Shown one piece after another: positions 27,161-37,800 of a DNA stretch of 64,000 bases. Below the pieces are notes generated by a model. The model saw only the letters and a list, made by a program, of their open reading frames with translations. It searched no databases and was not told where the DNA came from. Origin of the DNA: Schizochytrium sp. CCTCC M209059 (lineage: Eukaryota; Sar; Bigyra; Thraustochytrida; Thraustochytriidae); assembly GCA_000818945.1 (NCBI GenBank), contig KN805411.1, positions 88,067 through 152,066 on the forward strand, in the 5' to 3' direction. Position 1 is the first letter of the stretch, and every line of letters starts with the position of its first letter. A program made the position numbers and the translations under genes.

Positions 27161-28225
27161 TTATCGGGGCTTCGAGGAGAGGCTGTGCTTTAGCGCGGTC
27201 GGGTTGAGCATGACACTTCGCACAGGTCGGGTTTGCGAGGCGCTAGAAGGGCGCCAAGACTCACGCTTGCCCGACGCTTCGTTATTGTCACGACGACACT
27301 TCGCATCACTTGGATTTGACTCGGGCATATAAGGAAAAGGGGCGCCCGGTGCGTGAACATTGCCTGGAGGACGAAAGGGTTGAGCGCTAGCAGGTCTGCT
27401 ACGTTCCGGACGCTCCCGGCGCCGTCCGTCGTCAATGGGTGCATGAATAAAGGTGTCCTCATCTCTTCCAAAAATGCCAGAAGTGGCAGGGCCAGCGGAA
27501 CAAAAGGGTCGACGGTCAGGGCCCATCGTGCCTCGCTTTGCCGTGCGCAACGGCGCTGCAGAGGCCGGTCGCGAGCGCTCCTCCCGTGGGTCGCTCGTCA
27601 AATAGATTTCGGACAGCAGCACCCCTGGAGTGCCATAGGACCCCTTTTTCATGGGCCGAGTCAAGAAGTTAGGTTTCGTCTCGCTTGTCTTGGCACGGAT
27701 TGCCTTGATACGGCGGCGGTCCGCAGCGAGAAGATCCTCGCGAGTTTTGCGAATGAGAGCGCGGATTTCGTCTCTGGACATGCTGCTGTCCGACGCAGAA
27801 AAGGCGCCAACATAAGCTCCAAATCCTACCGTGCCTCCACCGCCCGCGCGAAAAGGGGCTGAGCTGACTGGCTTGGCGCGGTTTTTGTTTGCAGCGTCAG
27901 AGCCGGACACTTTTGTAGCAGCATTGGTCGCAGTAGCAGCCGCCGCCGATGCAGAGGGAGCACTTACGGATGCCGCATGAGCCGAGTGATCCATGGGCGG
28001 CGGAGCTTTCCCAGCCTTGAAATTAGGCTTGTTCTTGGCAAAGCTTCGCGATACCTGGACCGGGTCGCGGTACGGGTCGCCGACACAGACAGGGGTAATC
28101 TCGTGAAACATGCCATTTTTGCCCTTCATCTGTTCTGACGTCGCTCGCGCCTCATCGACGATCTCCCTGCGTCTCTTTTCCCTCCAGACGCGATCCTTCG
28201 CGCGCGATCCGCGAAGATGCGCCAT
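27161..28225 (-). CDS. CFAP96/UPF0602-like flagellum-associated protein
   Basis: 354 residues from the ATG at 28225 (MAHLRGSRAK); the frame upstream is the translation of a (TGCC)n array. Features that recall animal C4orf47/CFAP96 are an early V-GD-Y segment (TPVCVGDPYRDP) followed by a KNKPNFKAGK block, a middle KPNFLTRPMKKGSYGTPG block, and a C-terminal TRPVRSVMLNPTALKHSL close to the animal SRPVESIMTLNVRRAL. It is basic and mostly disordered, with repeated RPASAAP motifs typical of microtubule-inner proteins. The name rests on short motif similarity, so moderate confidence only. Confidence 0.6.
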   Translation of the reverse strand: MAHLRGSRAKDRVWREKRRREIVDEARATSEQMKGKNGMFHEITPVCVGDPYRDPVQVSRSFAKNKPNFKAGKAPPPMDHSAHAASVSAPSASAAAATATNAATKVSGSDAANKNRAKPVSSAPFRAGGGGTVGFGAYVGAFSASDSSMSRDEIRALIRKTREDLLAADRRRIKAIRAKTSETKPNFLTRPMKKGSYGTPGVLLSEIYLTSDPREERSRPASAAPLRTAKRGTMGPDRRPFCSAGPATSGIFGRDEDTFIHAPIDDGRRRERPERSRPASAQPFRPPGNVHAPGAPFPYMPESNPSDAKCRRDNNEASGKRESWRPSSASQTRPVRSVMLNPTALKHSLSSKPR

Positions 28226-29255
28226 CGTGTGAAGACCGCCCGAGCGCCGCTTCGACGACACCAGCGCCCTTCTGCTCGTTGACGCTGGAGACAGACAGCC
28301 TTGCCTGCCTGCCTGCCTGCCTGCCAAGCTGCGCTTGTGACCGCTTTGCTGCAACGCCAGTGAGCGTGGGCAGTATGAATACCCGCGCACCGGCCTCTCG
28401 CTTCGGTTCGATCCGTCAACGCCATCTATGTTTCCTGGCTGTCCTCAGTGTGGTTCCTCTGATAGCCTTCGCGTCATCGGCATCGGCAAACTCATCTCAA
28501 CGGATCTCGTTTTGCTTTTTATACTATGCATGATCTGGCCTACAGTGTCATTTGGCCTTCAGATAGTATGGAGAAGAATGAAGCTAGGCTGGTAGCAGTA
28601 GCAGTGTATGTACGATTTGGCAAGTCGCAGCTGCTTCTTTTCTTCTTTCTTTTTATGTAAGAGGTGATGCCTTCGAGACGGATTATCGACTGCGGGCTGC
28701 CTCGGAGCTAGCTTCTCGTCTGGGCATGGAGATAAGAGCGTGTGCAGGGTAAAGCGAATATGCTGTTGGATGATGAAGGTGAAGGAGGAGGAGACAATCG
28801 AACACAAACGGAAAGCGTTGTCCACTCTCTTACAGTCAACGCAATGCACGATGAGACGGCATTGACTATGAACGAATCAAAGAATGAAAGTCAAACAGCA
28901 AAGCAAGCGATGACAGTAGGGAAGCGAGATCCCTACATTTGGGAATTTAATTTCCATGACTGACTATAGGAGCGATAGTTCGACGTACGAATGCGACGGC
29001 ATTGATTGTGAACGAATGAAAGATTGAAATTCAAACAGCAAAGCAAACGATGACAGTAGGGAAGCGAGATCCCTACGCTTGGAAATTTGTTTTCCATGAC
29101 TGACTATGGGAGCGATAGTTCGACGAACGAATGCCGGCCGCGGATACATGGCAACAGCATACAAGACAGGGGGATCAAAGATGTCCTCATCGGAAGAACC
29201 AAATTAGCTTTGTGAGCAACAACAAAAGTGCCTAAACTACGTACAAACAGCGGGG
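28226..29255. repeat. 1 kb spacer with (TGCC)n array and a 140-bp tandem duplication
   Basis: 28302-28325 is a (CTGC)n array in the CFAP96-like 5' flank. The rest is lower in GC and carries no convincing gene; the duplication at 28855-29134 is described separately. Confidence 0.7.
28855..29134. repeat. Tandem duplication, two 140-bp copies
   Basis: Copy 1 is 28855-28994 and copy 2 is 28995-29134, in direct orientation with the same length and about ten differences. Each contains TAGGGA-AGCGAGA-TCCCTA, a 6-bp stem with 7-base loop, and ends in TTCGACG(T/A)ACGAATGC. The copies do not share one open frame through both, so this is not an obvious coding repeat. Confidence 0.88.
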
Positions 29256-30284
29256 CTACAGGCTGACAGAATAGCCATATGTCCATGAAATGCGCGCAAG
29301 ATTGGCTGTTTCTTCGGCATCAAAAGGGCGTGTGATGGACGACTTGATATTAGACGCGCGGCGCGTTCGCGCAGCCACAGCCTGGAAGAGAGGTCCCGAT
29401 TTGCACTCGTCACACTGGATGCACGGATTAAGGCGGAAAGGCCCGTCTTCGTACTGAAACGGGTGACAGATGTTGTTGCCGTTCATCGTGTTCTTGCAAA
29501 TATCGCAATAGTCGACATTGAGCGTTTTGCAAAGGGGATTTAAGCTGCTACACTTGAACTTTGTACTCTCGTTCGGGGGACTGTTGCGGTAGCTAAAGCA
29601 CGTGGCAGCGCATCCTTGCGCAGTAGAGATGGTGTTCCAGAACCAGATGTCGCGGCACTTGTGGCGCAAGCCCATTCCTTGGATACAGTTTTTGCCATTG
29701 CGAATCTCGACGTCGCTCAGACCAAAAGTCAGAAAGTCAATAAGGGATGACATCGCACACGACTTGGTCATCTCGGTCATGGTCGAGCGCGTGCGCACAT
29801 AGACGGCAAGCGCCTGGAGAGGCGAGCACGCCCCGCACTGTCCCAGATGCGTCACGAATTTGCCAAGATATGCCCCGCCAGAGTTGGTGCCATTGATGTC
29901 CTCTGTGCCGGTCAGGTCGGTCGTCAATCTGTAGACCAGCTGAGGCTCGTCCTCAGTACCCAAGCTCAGCACCTCGGCGTAGCAGTCGACGCCTTTCTGG
30001 ATCTGCAGCGCGTGGTTGTTGATGTCCACCATAGCATAAGGGTTCACCTTGATCTCGTCATAGAGACCTTCTTCCTCGCAATTGACGCACTCGGACGCCT
30101 CGAGCACATCGAGCAGCGCGTCTAGCCCTTGAAGCGTCGGTCCGAATCCCGGCACGCTCAGGATTGTCTGAATGTACGTCGGCAGCGTCACCGCCACGGC
30201 GTCTGCGTCCACCTCCTGGGTCGCCAGCGTCGCGCACGCGAGGACGCCCACCCAAGCTCGCGCCATCTTCCCCATCATCTTCAT
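29256..30284 (-). CDS. Secreted cysteine-rich protein of unknown function
   Basis: 342 residues from the ATG at 30284; other in-frame ATGs follow within six codons, so the exact start is uncertain. A signal peptide (MARAWVGVLACATLATQEVDA) precedes a mature chain with about 20 Cys. There are several CxxC pairs (ECVNCEEE, GQCGAC, YCDICKN, PCIQCDEC), suggesting extracellular or lumenal disulfides. The C-terminus lacks a membrane helix or ER retention signal. I do not recognise the family, and no catalytic motif is visible. The next gene is a membrane cathepsin on the same strand; a functional link is not shown. Confidence 0.75.
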   Translation of the reverse strand: MKMMGKMARAWVGVLACATLATQEVDADAVAVTLPTYIQTILSVPGFGPTLQGLDALLDVLEASECVNCEEEGLYDEIKVNPYAMVDINNHALQIQKGVDCYAEVLSLGTEDEPQLVYRLTTDLTGTEDINGTNSGGAYLGKFVTHLGQCGACSPLQALAVYVRTRSTMTEMTKSCAMSSLIDFLTFGLSDVEIRNGKNCIQGMGLRHKCRDIWFWNTISTAQGCAATCFSYRNSPPNESTKFKCSSLNPLCKTLNVDYCDICKNTMNGNNICHPFQYEDGPFRLNPCIQCDECKSGPLFQAVAARTRRASNIKSSITRPFDAEETANLARISWTYGYSVSL

Positions 30285-30758
30285 CGCGCACGCGCGCGCC
30301 CCCGGCCGGCGCCGGCCCGCCCGCCCGCCTGCTCACCGAGACCGACTCGGCCTGCCCGCCTTTCCACCCCCTCGCGCGGCCCCGCCTCGCGCGCGCGGAC
30401 GATGCGCCGTCTCGAGTTGCCGCTCTGCGGCGCGTGCGCCCCGACGGGGTCACCGGGGGAACGCTTCTGCTTACTCGCACTGCAGAGAGCACGTGCAGCG
30501 GGAAGAGCAACCAAGTGTAATTAATACGTAGGAGTCATGCATACCACCGGGGACCCGGCCGGGGACCGCAAGCAACTGTAACCATCATGATGTGCAGAAT
30601 GGTCGATCAAGGACTCGGAGAACTACTTTACTAACTGTTTTTCTTTGGGGGGGGGGGGGGATGGATTATGAATTGTTCACACGAAACGGGATAGAACACA
30701 GGACACGGAGAAGGACTCGGAGCGCGGGGAGCGGCGAGAGCCGAGCGCTGGTGGCGCG
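30285..30758. other. Spacer with G14 run
   Basis: GC-rich 5' flank of the Cys-rich gene and 3' flank of the peptidase gene. A 14-base G homopolymer is at 30647-30660. Nothing else supported. Confidence 0.6.
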
Positions 30759-32328
30759 TCATGACTCGCGGTCGATAAAGTCGAGCACGGCAGCGTCTAG
30801 ATTGCCACGGTGCTCTTCGAGGTAGAGGAGGAGGAGGTCTTCCTGTGAGGCCACGGCGCCAAGGCGGTGCCCCTGAGCAGCCTGCAAGCGTCTTCGGAAC
30901 TCAGAGAGCTTATGGCCATAGCGGTCCCGGCGCTGGGCAGCCTCTTTATCCTCTCTCTCTGCAGCGTCCAAATAGCCCTGTGCACTTGTTAATCCGCCCG
31001 AGCGCTTCGACGCCATGGTGGAGGTGGAAGAGATCGAACGGCGAAAGACGTCCTTGAAGGCAGCGAGCTTCGAGGCCTCAAGACGGTCCTCGCGGTCCTC
31101 GCGCCGCATCTTGCGTAGAAACAACACTACGCCGATAATAATAAGTAAACCCAGCGACACCGAGACGCCAATGTAGATGCTATCCTTGTTGCTCGAAGAG
31201 CTTCCTGACGAGTCAATCGACGAAGCATCAAACGCATAATTCGCGGCAAAGTAATTCGACGATTGACACCCGGTTTCTACAGTACAAAACTCCTCATTTG
31301 CATACGTCGAGCAGGGCGCATTGTAGGCGAGACCACAGGTAACCGCGTAGGGCTCAAGGTAGTCAGCCTGGTACAAAATATTGCATGCGCCATAAGGGCG
31401 CGAGTCGGAGCGAACATTGCGCGCCAAACGGACGTAGCCGTCTTCACCCCACGCGGGGCCCCAGGAATTTTTAGCAATATAATAGTCTACGCCATCATCA
31501 GTCGTCCCGTAGCCAACAATGAGCAAGGCGTGGTCAACAACGTCATCCGAGTCGCACGCCTCGTCATCCAGGACGCCGCCCGTGTAAGTCAGAAAGGCAT
31601 TGTTGTAGCCTGCCGAGGCCACGGATACAGGGCCAATCTGAAGCGCCTCCAGCAGCGCGTCTTCTGTGCGAGGGCTCACAGACATGATGGAGGAGCTTTC
31701 GTTGAGTGCGAAGACGCCTTGCCGCGTGTACGTTTCTGAGCAAAAGTCATCGCTCTCTGCAGCATCGGTCCGGGAGCTCTGCCCGCTCGAAGACAATATG
31801 TAAGGAAACTCTTTCTCGGTGTAAAAGTTGCCGCTCCATCCTGCAATGGCCGTAAGCTGGTTTCCGCCCGAGCACGCCTGGTTGATGCTGTTTCGCGAGC
31901 AGTCCATGACCTGCTGCTCGGAGAGCGAAATGAGCGTGCCATAGTCGAGGGCATACCTCGCCTCGATGAGGCCCGTCGTCACAAACGCCCAGCACGTGCC
32001 GCAGGACCCCTGATACTTGACGTCCGAAATCACGCCCTCGTCCCGCCAGTCGATCGCATCCGTTCGTCGCGATTCCCGCCGCCGCCGCCGCCGCGCTCGA
32101 TTTCGCAGTCACGGCCAGAGGTACGTCTCGCGCGGCGAGCGCGCTCGCGTTGAGCGGCGTGAACCCGCGCCTGTGCGTCTCCGCGAAGGCCTCCCTGAAC
32201 GACGCGTCCAGGAACGGGTTCGCCGCCGCCGCGCCGCCCTCGCCCAGCGCGCGCCGCCGCAGCCGCGCGGCCTCGGCCTCGCCCGGGGTCTCCCCGCCGG
32301 CCGCCGCCATCCCGCTCGCCATCCCCAT
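30759..32328 (-). CDS. Membrane-anchored papain-family (C1A) cysteine peptidase with UBA-like tail; frame break near 32065-32110
   Basis: The mature protease frame (30759 to about 32108) starts with AIDWRDEGVISDVKYQGSCG and has the full active site: Gln and Cys in QGSCGTCWAF, His in VDHALLIVGYG, Asn in KNSWG. A membrane helix (GVSVSLGLLIIIGVVLFL) and basic stop-transfer RKMRREDR follow. The cytoplasmic tail ends in LLLLYLEEHRGNLDAAVLDF, which resembles a UBA/CUE helix. The N-terminal propeptide-like part (ATG 32328; FREAFAETHRRGF) is in a different frame. The mature frame is blocked by TGA at 32109-32111, so the switch lies between there and 32065, spanning a (GCC)n tract at 32076-32094. This suggests a sequencing or real single-base indel; no good intron fits. 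Confidence 0.75.
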
Positions 32329-33103
32329 CCGCCTCCTCGCCGCCGCGCGCAGCCGCGCCTCGCGGACGCCGCCCGCCCGAGCGACGCCTCGAGCGATGAG
32401 CGACTGCTCGGCGATCGATCGACGCTCGACGATCGATCGATCGATCGATCGATCGCTTGCTCGCTTGCTCGATTGCTCGATTGCTCGACTGATTGACTGC
32501 CTGCTTGCCTGCCTGCCTGATCGAGCGATTGCTCGCTTGCGACCAAGTTTGGCCTAGTTAATGAAGTTGACTTGCCTGCCTTGACTCGCGCCGTCTGCAA
32601 GTGGGGAACTCGACTTCCTCGCAGGCCCCACAATGCGGTATGAAGGAATACACACACAACACACACTTGTGCAAACACCAGCCGCCGCCGACTCGAGGCG
32701 CCGCGCGCGTGCCGATGCTGACGGCCGTCCGTCAGTCAGTCACAGGCACAGTCGCCGAGGCTGGCCGGGGCACGCCTGCCACTTCCCCACCCGCACCTGC
32801 GCCCCGGCTCCCGCCGCGCCGTGCTTGGCCTCGCCTCGCCTCGCCTCGCCGCGCCTCGCCTCCAGGCTGCGCGTGTGCATTCCATTCCATTTCGATCCCA
32901 CCCGCGCGAGCGAGCGAGCGAGCGAGGGAGTCGGCTGGTGCACACCCTCGGGAGGGGTCCTCGGAGACCCGACCTGCGCACCCCGGTGTGCGCCCGCGGC
33001 GGGGTGTCTGTCTCACCGTCAGTCGGTCAGTCAGTCAGTCAGTCAGTCTGTGCGGGTGCAGTGCCGCCGGGCCAGCATCGTCGCGCGAGCCCGAGCGCGG
33101 AGG
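32329..33103. repeat. Divergent spacer with (GATC)n, (CTTG)n and (CAGT)n arrays
   Basis: Promoter region between the peptidase (-) and the asteroid-like gene (+). Degenerate GATC, GCTT/GCTC and GCCT arrays occupy about 32411-32540; a (CAGT)n array lies at about 33019-33048. The GC-rich part between, including (CCTCG)n at 32823-32870, has open frames but no domain. Confidence 0.7.
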
Positions 33104-34525
33104 ATGGGCGTGCGGGGCCTGGCGCGCCTGGCGAGGACCAAGTGCACGCCGACGCGGGTTGAGCTAGGGCCGGCGAACAAGCTTCTCATCGACGGACCTG
33201 CGCTGACGTACCATCTTTTCCAGGAGACCCGGATCCCATGGCACGCGGGGGGCGACCTGGCCAGCTTTGCGCGCGCCGTGCGCGACTTTGCAAGCGATCT
33301 TTGCAGCTGCGGCGTCCGCCTCGAGATCTTTTTTGATCTCGCAGAGGCTGTCGATGACGCAAAGATCCAATGCACGCTGCAACGTAGAGCTGGCGACGTT
33401 CGCGCGGTGAAAAAGGTCGTCAAGGCGCTCGCCAACGCGGAGTGCCCTCCGGGCTTTGTGCTTCCACTGCTTGCCTTCGACGTCGTGCGGACTGTTTTCA
33501 AAGACCTCGGCGTCCCCGTTACAGAGGCAAGCGCGTCGGCTCCTTTCGGATGCGAGGCCGATCCTTATATTGCGCGCGCAGCGGGCCTCGATCCCTCGGC
33601 CATTGTTCTCACCAATGATAGCGACCTTCTGTGCTTTGCTGGGGTCTCCGCGGTCGCCTTTCTTGACTATCTCGAAGTTGTCGATGATTCCTTGACTGTA
33701 GTTCGCATCTTTCGGCCGCAACAGGTGGCTGCTGCTCTTGGCATTGCAGAGAAAGACTTGCCATCACTCGCTTGTCTCGTGGGCAACGATCACGGCGACC
33801 CGATGGAAATCGCGCTCTGGCATGACAAGCTGAAATTAAATCGATCTGCGCTCAACTCGCAGCAGCTCATTCTTGCTGCTGCCGCGGCACTGCGCAAACA
33901 CGGCACCTCACTCGCTACAGAACTTGGGTCTTCATGGCAACAAGCCTATACTCATACAGAGGCATGGTATGGCGAGGCTTCTCAAAGCGCAAGTAAGCCT
34001 AGCGTCTCTGTGACCGACTGCTATTGGTGGCCACGACCTGTCGTCGAAGATTTCGGCAAGAGTGACTTTATTGCCGATATTTTGCGCCCTCTGCGCGAGG
34101 CGATTCTCGGCGACCAGCTTCGTTTGGAGCGAGGCCCACCACAATTTACGCCCATTTTGCGATGCCGCCAAGACTCTGATATTAATTTGCAAGAGCTTAG
34201 GTCTTGCGCAGAGCGCGTCAAGTCTGGGATGAATACGGACGCAATCATCGACATTGCCCAATTGTGCCTGCGCATGTCGCCGATTGAACCTTTTGATGAG
34301 ACTGAAATTGCGCTTATCAAGACCGTCTGGTCGAAATCAAAAGAATCGCACAATGCCTCCGCGATGGTATCCGCGGCCCAGAAAACACCGACACCTCGCT
34401 TGGCATCGACGGCAAGCCTTTTGCAAGGTGTTTTGCACACGGTCTTTTCGCTCTCCGGCTCATCTGATACCAACAAAACCATACCGCTGTCCTATTTTTT
34501 CGACGCATCACATTTGATACCATAG
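33104..34525 (+). CDS. Asteroid-like XPG/FEN1-type nuclease (ASTE1 family)
   Basis: 473 residues from the ATG at 33104, chosen because family members begin MGVRGL at the N-terminal helix. The N-terminal XPG region has LLIDGPALTYHLF, a GGD...FA..V..F pattern, and the internal XPG region has EADPYIARAAGLDPSAIVLTNDSD (shown in parts: EADPYIA, LTNDSDLLCF) with the acidic metal ligands. The C-terminal half is divergent. Asteroid/ASTE1 proteins are structure-specific nucleases; human ASTE1 acts in double-strand-break processing with shieldin. The long upstream open frame is low-complexity GC-rich sequence. Family is well supported; activity is inferred. Confidence 0.82.
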   Translation: MGVRGLARLARTKCTPTRVELGPANKLLIDGPALTYHLFQETRIPWHAGGDLASFARAVRDFASDLCSCGVRLEIFFDLAEAVDDAKIQCTLQRRAGDVRAVKKVVKALANAECPPGFVLPLLAFDVVRTVFKDLGVPVTEASASAPFGCEADPYIARAAGLDPSAIVLTNDSDLLCFAGVSAVAFLDYLEVVDDSLTVVRIFRPQQVAAALGIAEKDLPSLACLVGNDHGDPMEIALWHDKLKLNRSALNSQQLILAAAAALRKHGTSLATELGSSWQQAYTHTEAWYGEASQSASKPSVSVTDCYWWPRPVVEDFGKSDFIADILRPLREAILGDQLRLERGPPQFTPILRCRQDSDINLQELRSCAERVKSGMNTDAIIDIAQLCLRMSPIEPFDETEIALIKTVWSKSKESHNASAMVSAAQKTPTPRLASTASLLQGVLHTVFSLSGSSDTNKTIPLSYFFDASHLIP

Positions 34526-34882
34526 ACAAAATGATGATACTTACTCCAAGATCAGAAAATTCCAATTTTGGCAAAAATCAGAGAAAATTTTGTGAAGAAG
34601 AGCATGGATAGAAAGGCCAAGGAGGATGGATGGATATGACGACAAGAGAAAAAAGAGAATTCTAAATGTCTGGAAGCTTGGACACAGGAAGAAACCAGAT
34701 GTTCAAATTCAATCGGCCAACAATGAAAAGTCATGTGTTGGCCCAGTCAGAATCGACAGGATCATAACGTTGGTGGGGCTTCGCTACAAAAAGACAATGC
34801 CCAACCAAGCCAAGGCAAAATGAAAGAGAACTTCGACAAAAAGAAGACTTCATGTTTAAGAAATAAGTTTGGTAGCAAATTT
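34526..34882. other. AT-rich convergent spacer
   Basis: 3' flanks of two convergent genes, lower in GC than the surroundings. No gene, repeat array or RNA recognised. Confidence 0.65.
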
Positions 34883-37800
34883 TCAATGCTGTATGGTTGG
34901 AGCATCGGTCTCCTGATGCTGACGTAAATGCGCTAGGGCCAGAGCAGCAGCCTCGTTCTTCTGATCTAACTCGAGTGCACGACGAAAATGATTTGCGGCA
35001 TCGTGCGTAGCTCCACGACTATAAGCAATCACACCCAGATTATTCTCCGCCCCCGACGCATGTGCAGGGAAAGATGTAGAGACAACCTCGTACAAGAGCA
35101 CAGCCTCAGAAAATTGACTCGTCCGAAAGTACGCATTCGCGAGATCCATGAGCACTCGCGCATCGCGTACCTTGGCCGCCAACACCCGCTTCGTCGGCAA
35201 AGCGTCTACAGCACTAAACACAGAATTGTTCAGGTGCAAAAAGAGTGCTTTGCGGTACACACGCACAGCTTCCTCGTGCTGGCCCGTCTCTGCAACAATA
35301 TCTCCCATGAGTCGCACGGCCTCAAAATTCATCGGAAAGTCGCGCAAAATACGCACTGCGAGGCCAACGCGGCTCGTTCTGCGATATAAGCGAGCCAATT
35401 GACACGCAAGTACGGGGCGCAGGTCACCCGCAACCTCATCCTCGTTCTCGCTGTCCGCCGAAAGCTCTTGCAGACCCTCGGGGCCATTATCGCGGGTGAG
35501 GTGATCCCCATGGCTTCCTCGCCGCTCCTCGAGCGCCTTGAGCGCCGTACGCGCATGAAGAAGCGCTGTGTCGACTCGCCCAAGCTCCTCGTTCGCAAAC
35601 GCTAAGTTAACTCGAGCGCTCTCTTTGCACACATTCGTGTCCTTGGCTCGCTCATCGCACAGAACGAGAACACGGTCTAGGATCTCTACCGCACGCTCGT
35701 ACTCGCCCTGCTTAATGAAAACTGCGCCCAAGTTGTTTGCTGCCCCTATATGTCTCGCCAACAAAGGATGCTCGAGATATCGTACAGCTTCATCAAAGTG
35801 GCCCAGATGGAATTTTAGGCTGCCCAAGGCGTAGAGACTGCGACCCAAGTTCTTGTTGTTGAGGTACATTTTAGACACCACGAGGTCCAGGAGTGCAGCA
35901 GCTGGCTCGCCTTGTTTCTGCAGTTGAAGCCTTTCTGCATACTCGAGAAAGCCGTCAGGGGCGCAATACTGTGTTTCCGGGTTGTCTCGGGCGCTTGAAG
36001 ACCCATCCTTTCCCAGACTTGCGTGCAAGGCTGCAGCAGCCTGGCCCAAAATACCAAAGCTTTCCTCTTGGGTCCCGCTCATGTTACCTTCAAGGCGGAG
36101 CAACACAAGTCCGCGCATCGCGAGGTCACATGGGCTCGAAGAGCTGGCGTCTTGAAGAACCTTGACGGCCTCCCGCGTTTGTCCGGCCTCAAGGAGGAGA
36201 TAGGCGCGACCTGACGATTGCCCAGCGCTCGTGAAATGTGCTAGAGACATAGCGCGCGCATGGCGGGCCACCGCGTCCGTGACAAGAGCACTGGCGTCGT
36301 GGCAGGCCCACGCGGAAAGAATATGCATTTCCTTGACGAGACGGTCCTCTTTTGGAAGGGCCGAGAGAGCCCACCATGCGTGCATCGCTGCCGCCATGGG
36401 TCGGGAGCGGCCAAAGAAATGCCGTGCAAGATGCGCGTGAACCAGCGTCAAGACAGATGACATGATCGGAGCTTGATCCAAATTACGACCCGCGGAGAGG
36501 CGCTCCGCAATGAGCAGATGCGCAGCAAATGCCTCCATTTCAGCATCGGCAGTCGCCAGCGCTGCGGTGAACTCGTTGCCCAACACGAATTCGAGGCGCT
36601 CTGCAGTTGCATCAGATAATGACCTCACTTCCTCTCGCGTTTCCGCTTCTGCAAGGGTAGCCTCGTGCACGGCCAGAGCAACGGCGCTTGAATTCTCGCT
36701 GTATGATTTTGCAAGCGAGGTGGCGGCCAATGCTGCTCGAGCAGGTGGACTGGCGTGGCGAAGCGCGTCCACGAGAGCATAGGCGCGTTCACCTGCCGCG
36801 GGCAGCGCCATAATAGCGTCAATTGCACGTGGAAGGTCCTCGGAAAAAGTCGCGAGCTGGCTTGCATACGTCGAAGCGGCGCGCGCTCTTGAGAGTGCAG
36901 CGACAATTTTGGCGACGCGGGCTCGTTGCGATGGCGCGCTGCGCACGGCATCCAGCGCCTCGTCCAAAAGGCCCCAGGACTCGAGGTCGTCGGTGGCGTT
37001 GGTAAGGCGCACGGCTTCTTCCACTTGTCCGGCTGCGCGAAGAGTTCGCAATAAATGGGTGTCGGCCAGCAACGAGCCCCTGCTGGACGCTCGAGCAAAC
37101 CAGAGTGCAGGGCCCAACTGGCCATCTGCCGCATAAACATAACTGAGCTCGCGGAGTGCTGGCGCGCCCGCGCCAACGTCAATAGCGTCCACAAGAAGGT
37201 CCGAGGCGTCTTGTGGCCGTCCAAGACGCCGTAAGACGCTTCCAAGCTCCAAGAGGGTCCGCGCGTGCATGGCGTCGACAGTCTCAAAGGCCCAGCTCCA
37301 CGGGAACATTTGCGCAGAGCTTGAGGGAGGAATTGTTGCCGTTGCCTCATTCTTTGGCGTGGATGAGGCGCCATTGCTCATGTGGTGAGCTCGCGACGTG
37401 AACACGAGAACTCGCGTGAGATACATAGCTGTGAGCTCGAGATCTCTGGGCTCGCGCTCGTCGTAGAGACGGGCCAAACGGTAATGCGCATCAGCAGCTG
37501 CGCGCGTCGAATTGTCTTGCATGCTTGCAATGGCCTCGAGGAAAGCATCACGAACTTGCTCAATGCTAGCCTCGGACCGACTGGTAAGCTCCACGCCGAG
37601 AGCGTGGAATGCAGCGGGCTCGGCTGGATGCGCACGCGTCGCCTCTTGGAGCATTTCGAGCCTTTTGGCCTTGCCAACAGCATGGGCAGTCCAGAGCATT
37701 GCACTAAGATGCGCGGGACTATTAGAATTCAAGAGTGTCATGGCTCTACTAAGGTGATGCAAGGCCATGTGACGGTCGCCCATGCTGAGCAGAACGACGC

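Noticed and set aside
28395..28425. tRNA-like GGTTCGATCC
   Set aside because: The T-loop-like string lacks a pairing T-stem and no cloverleaf can be drawn around it.
34690..34715. tRNA-like GTTCAAATTC
   Set aside because: No paired stems on either side and no anticodon arm upstream.
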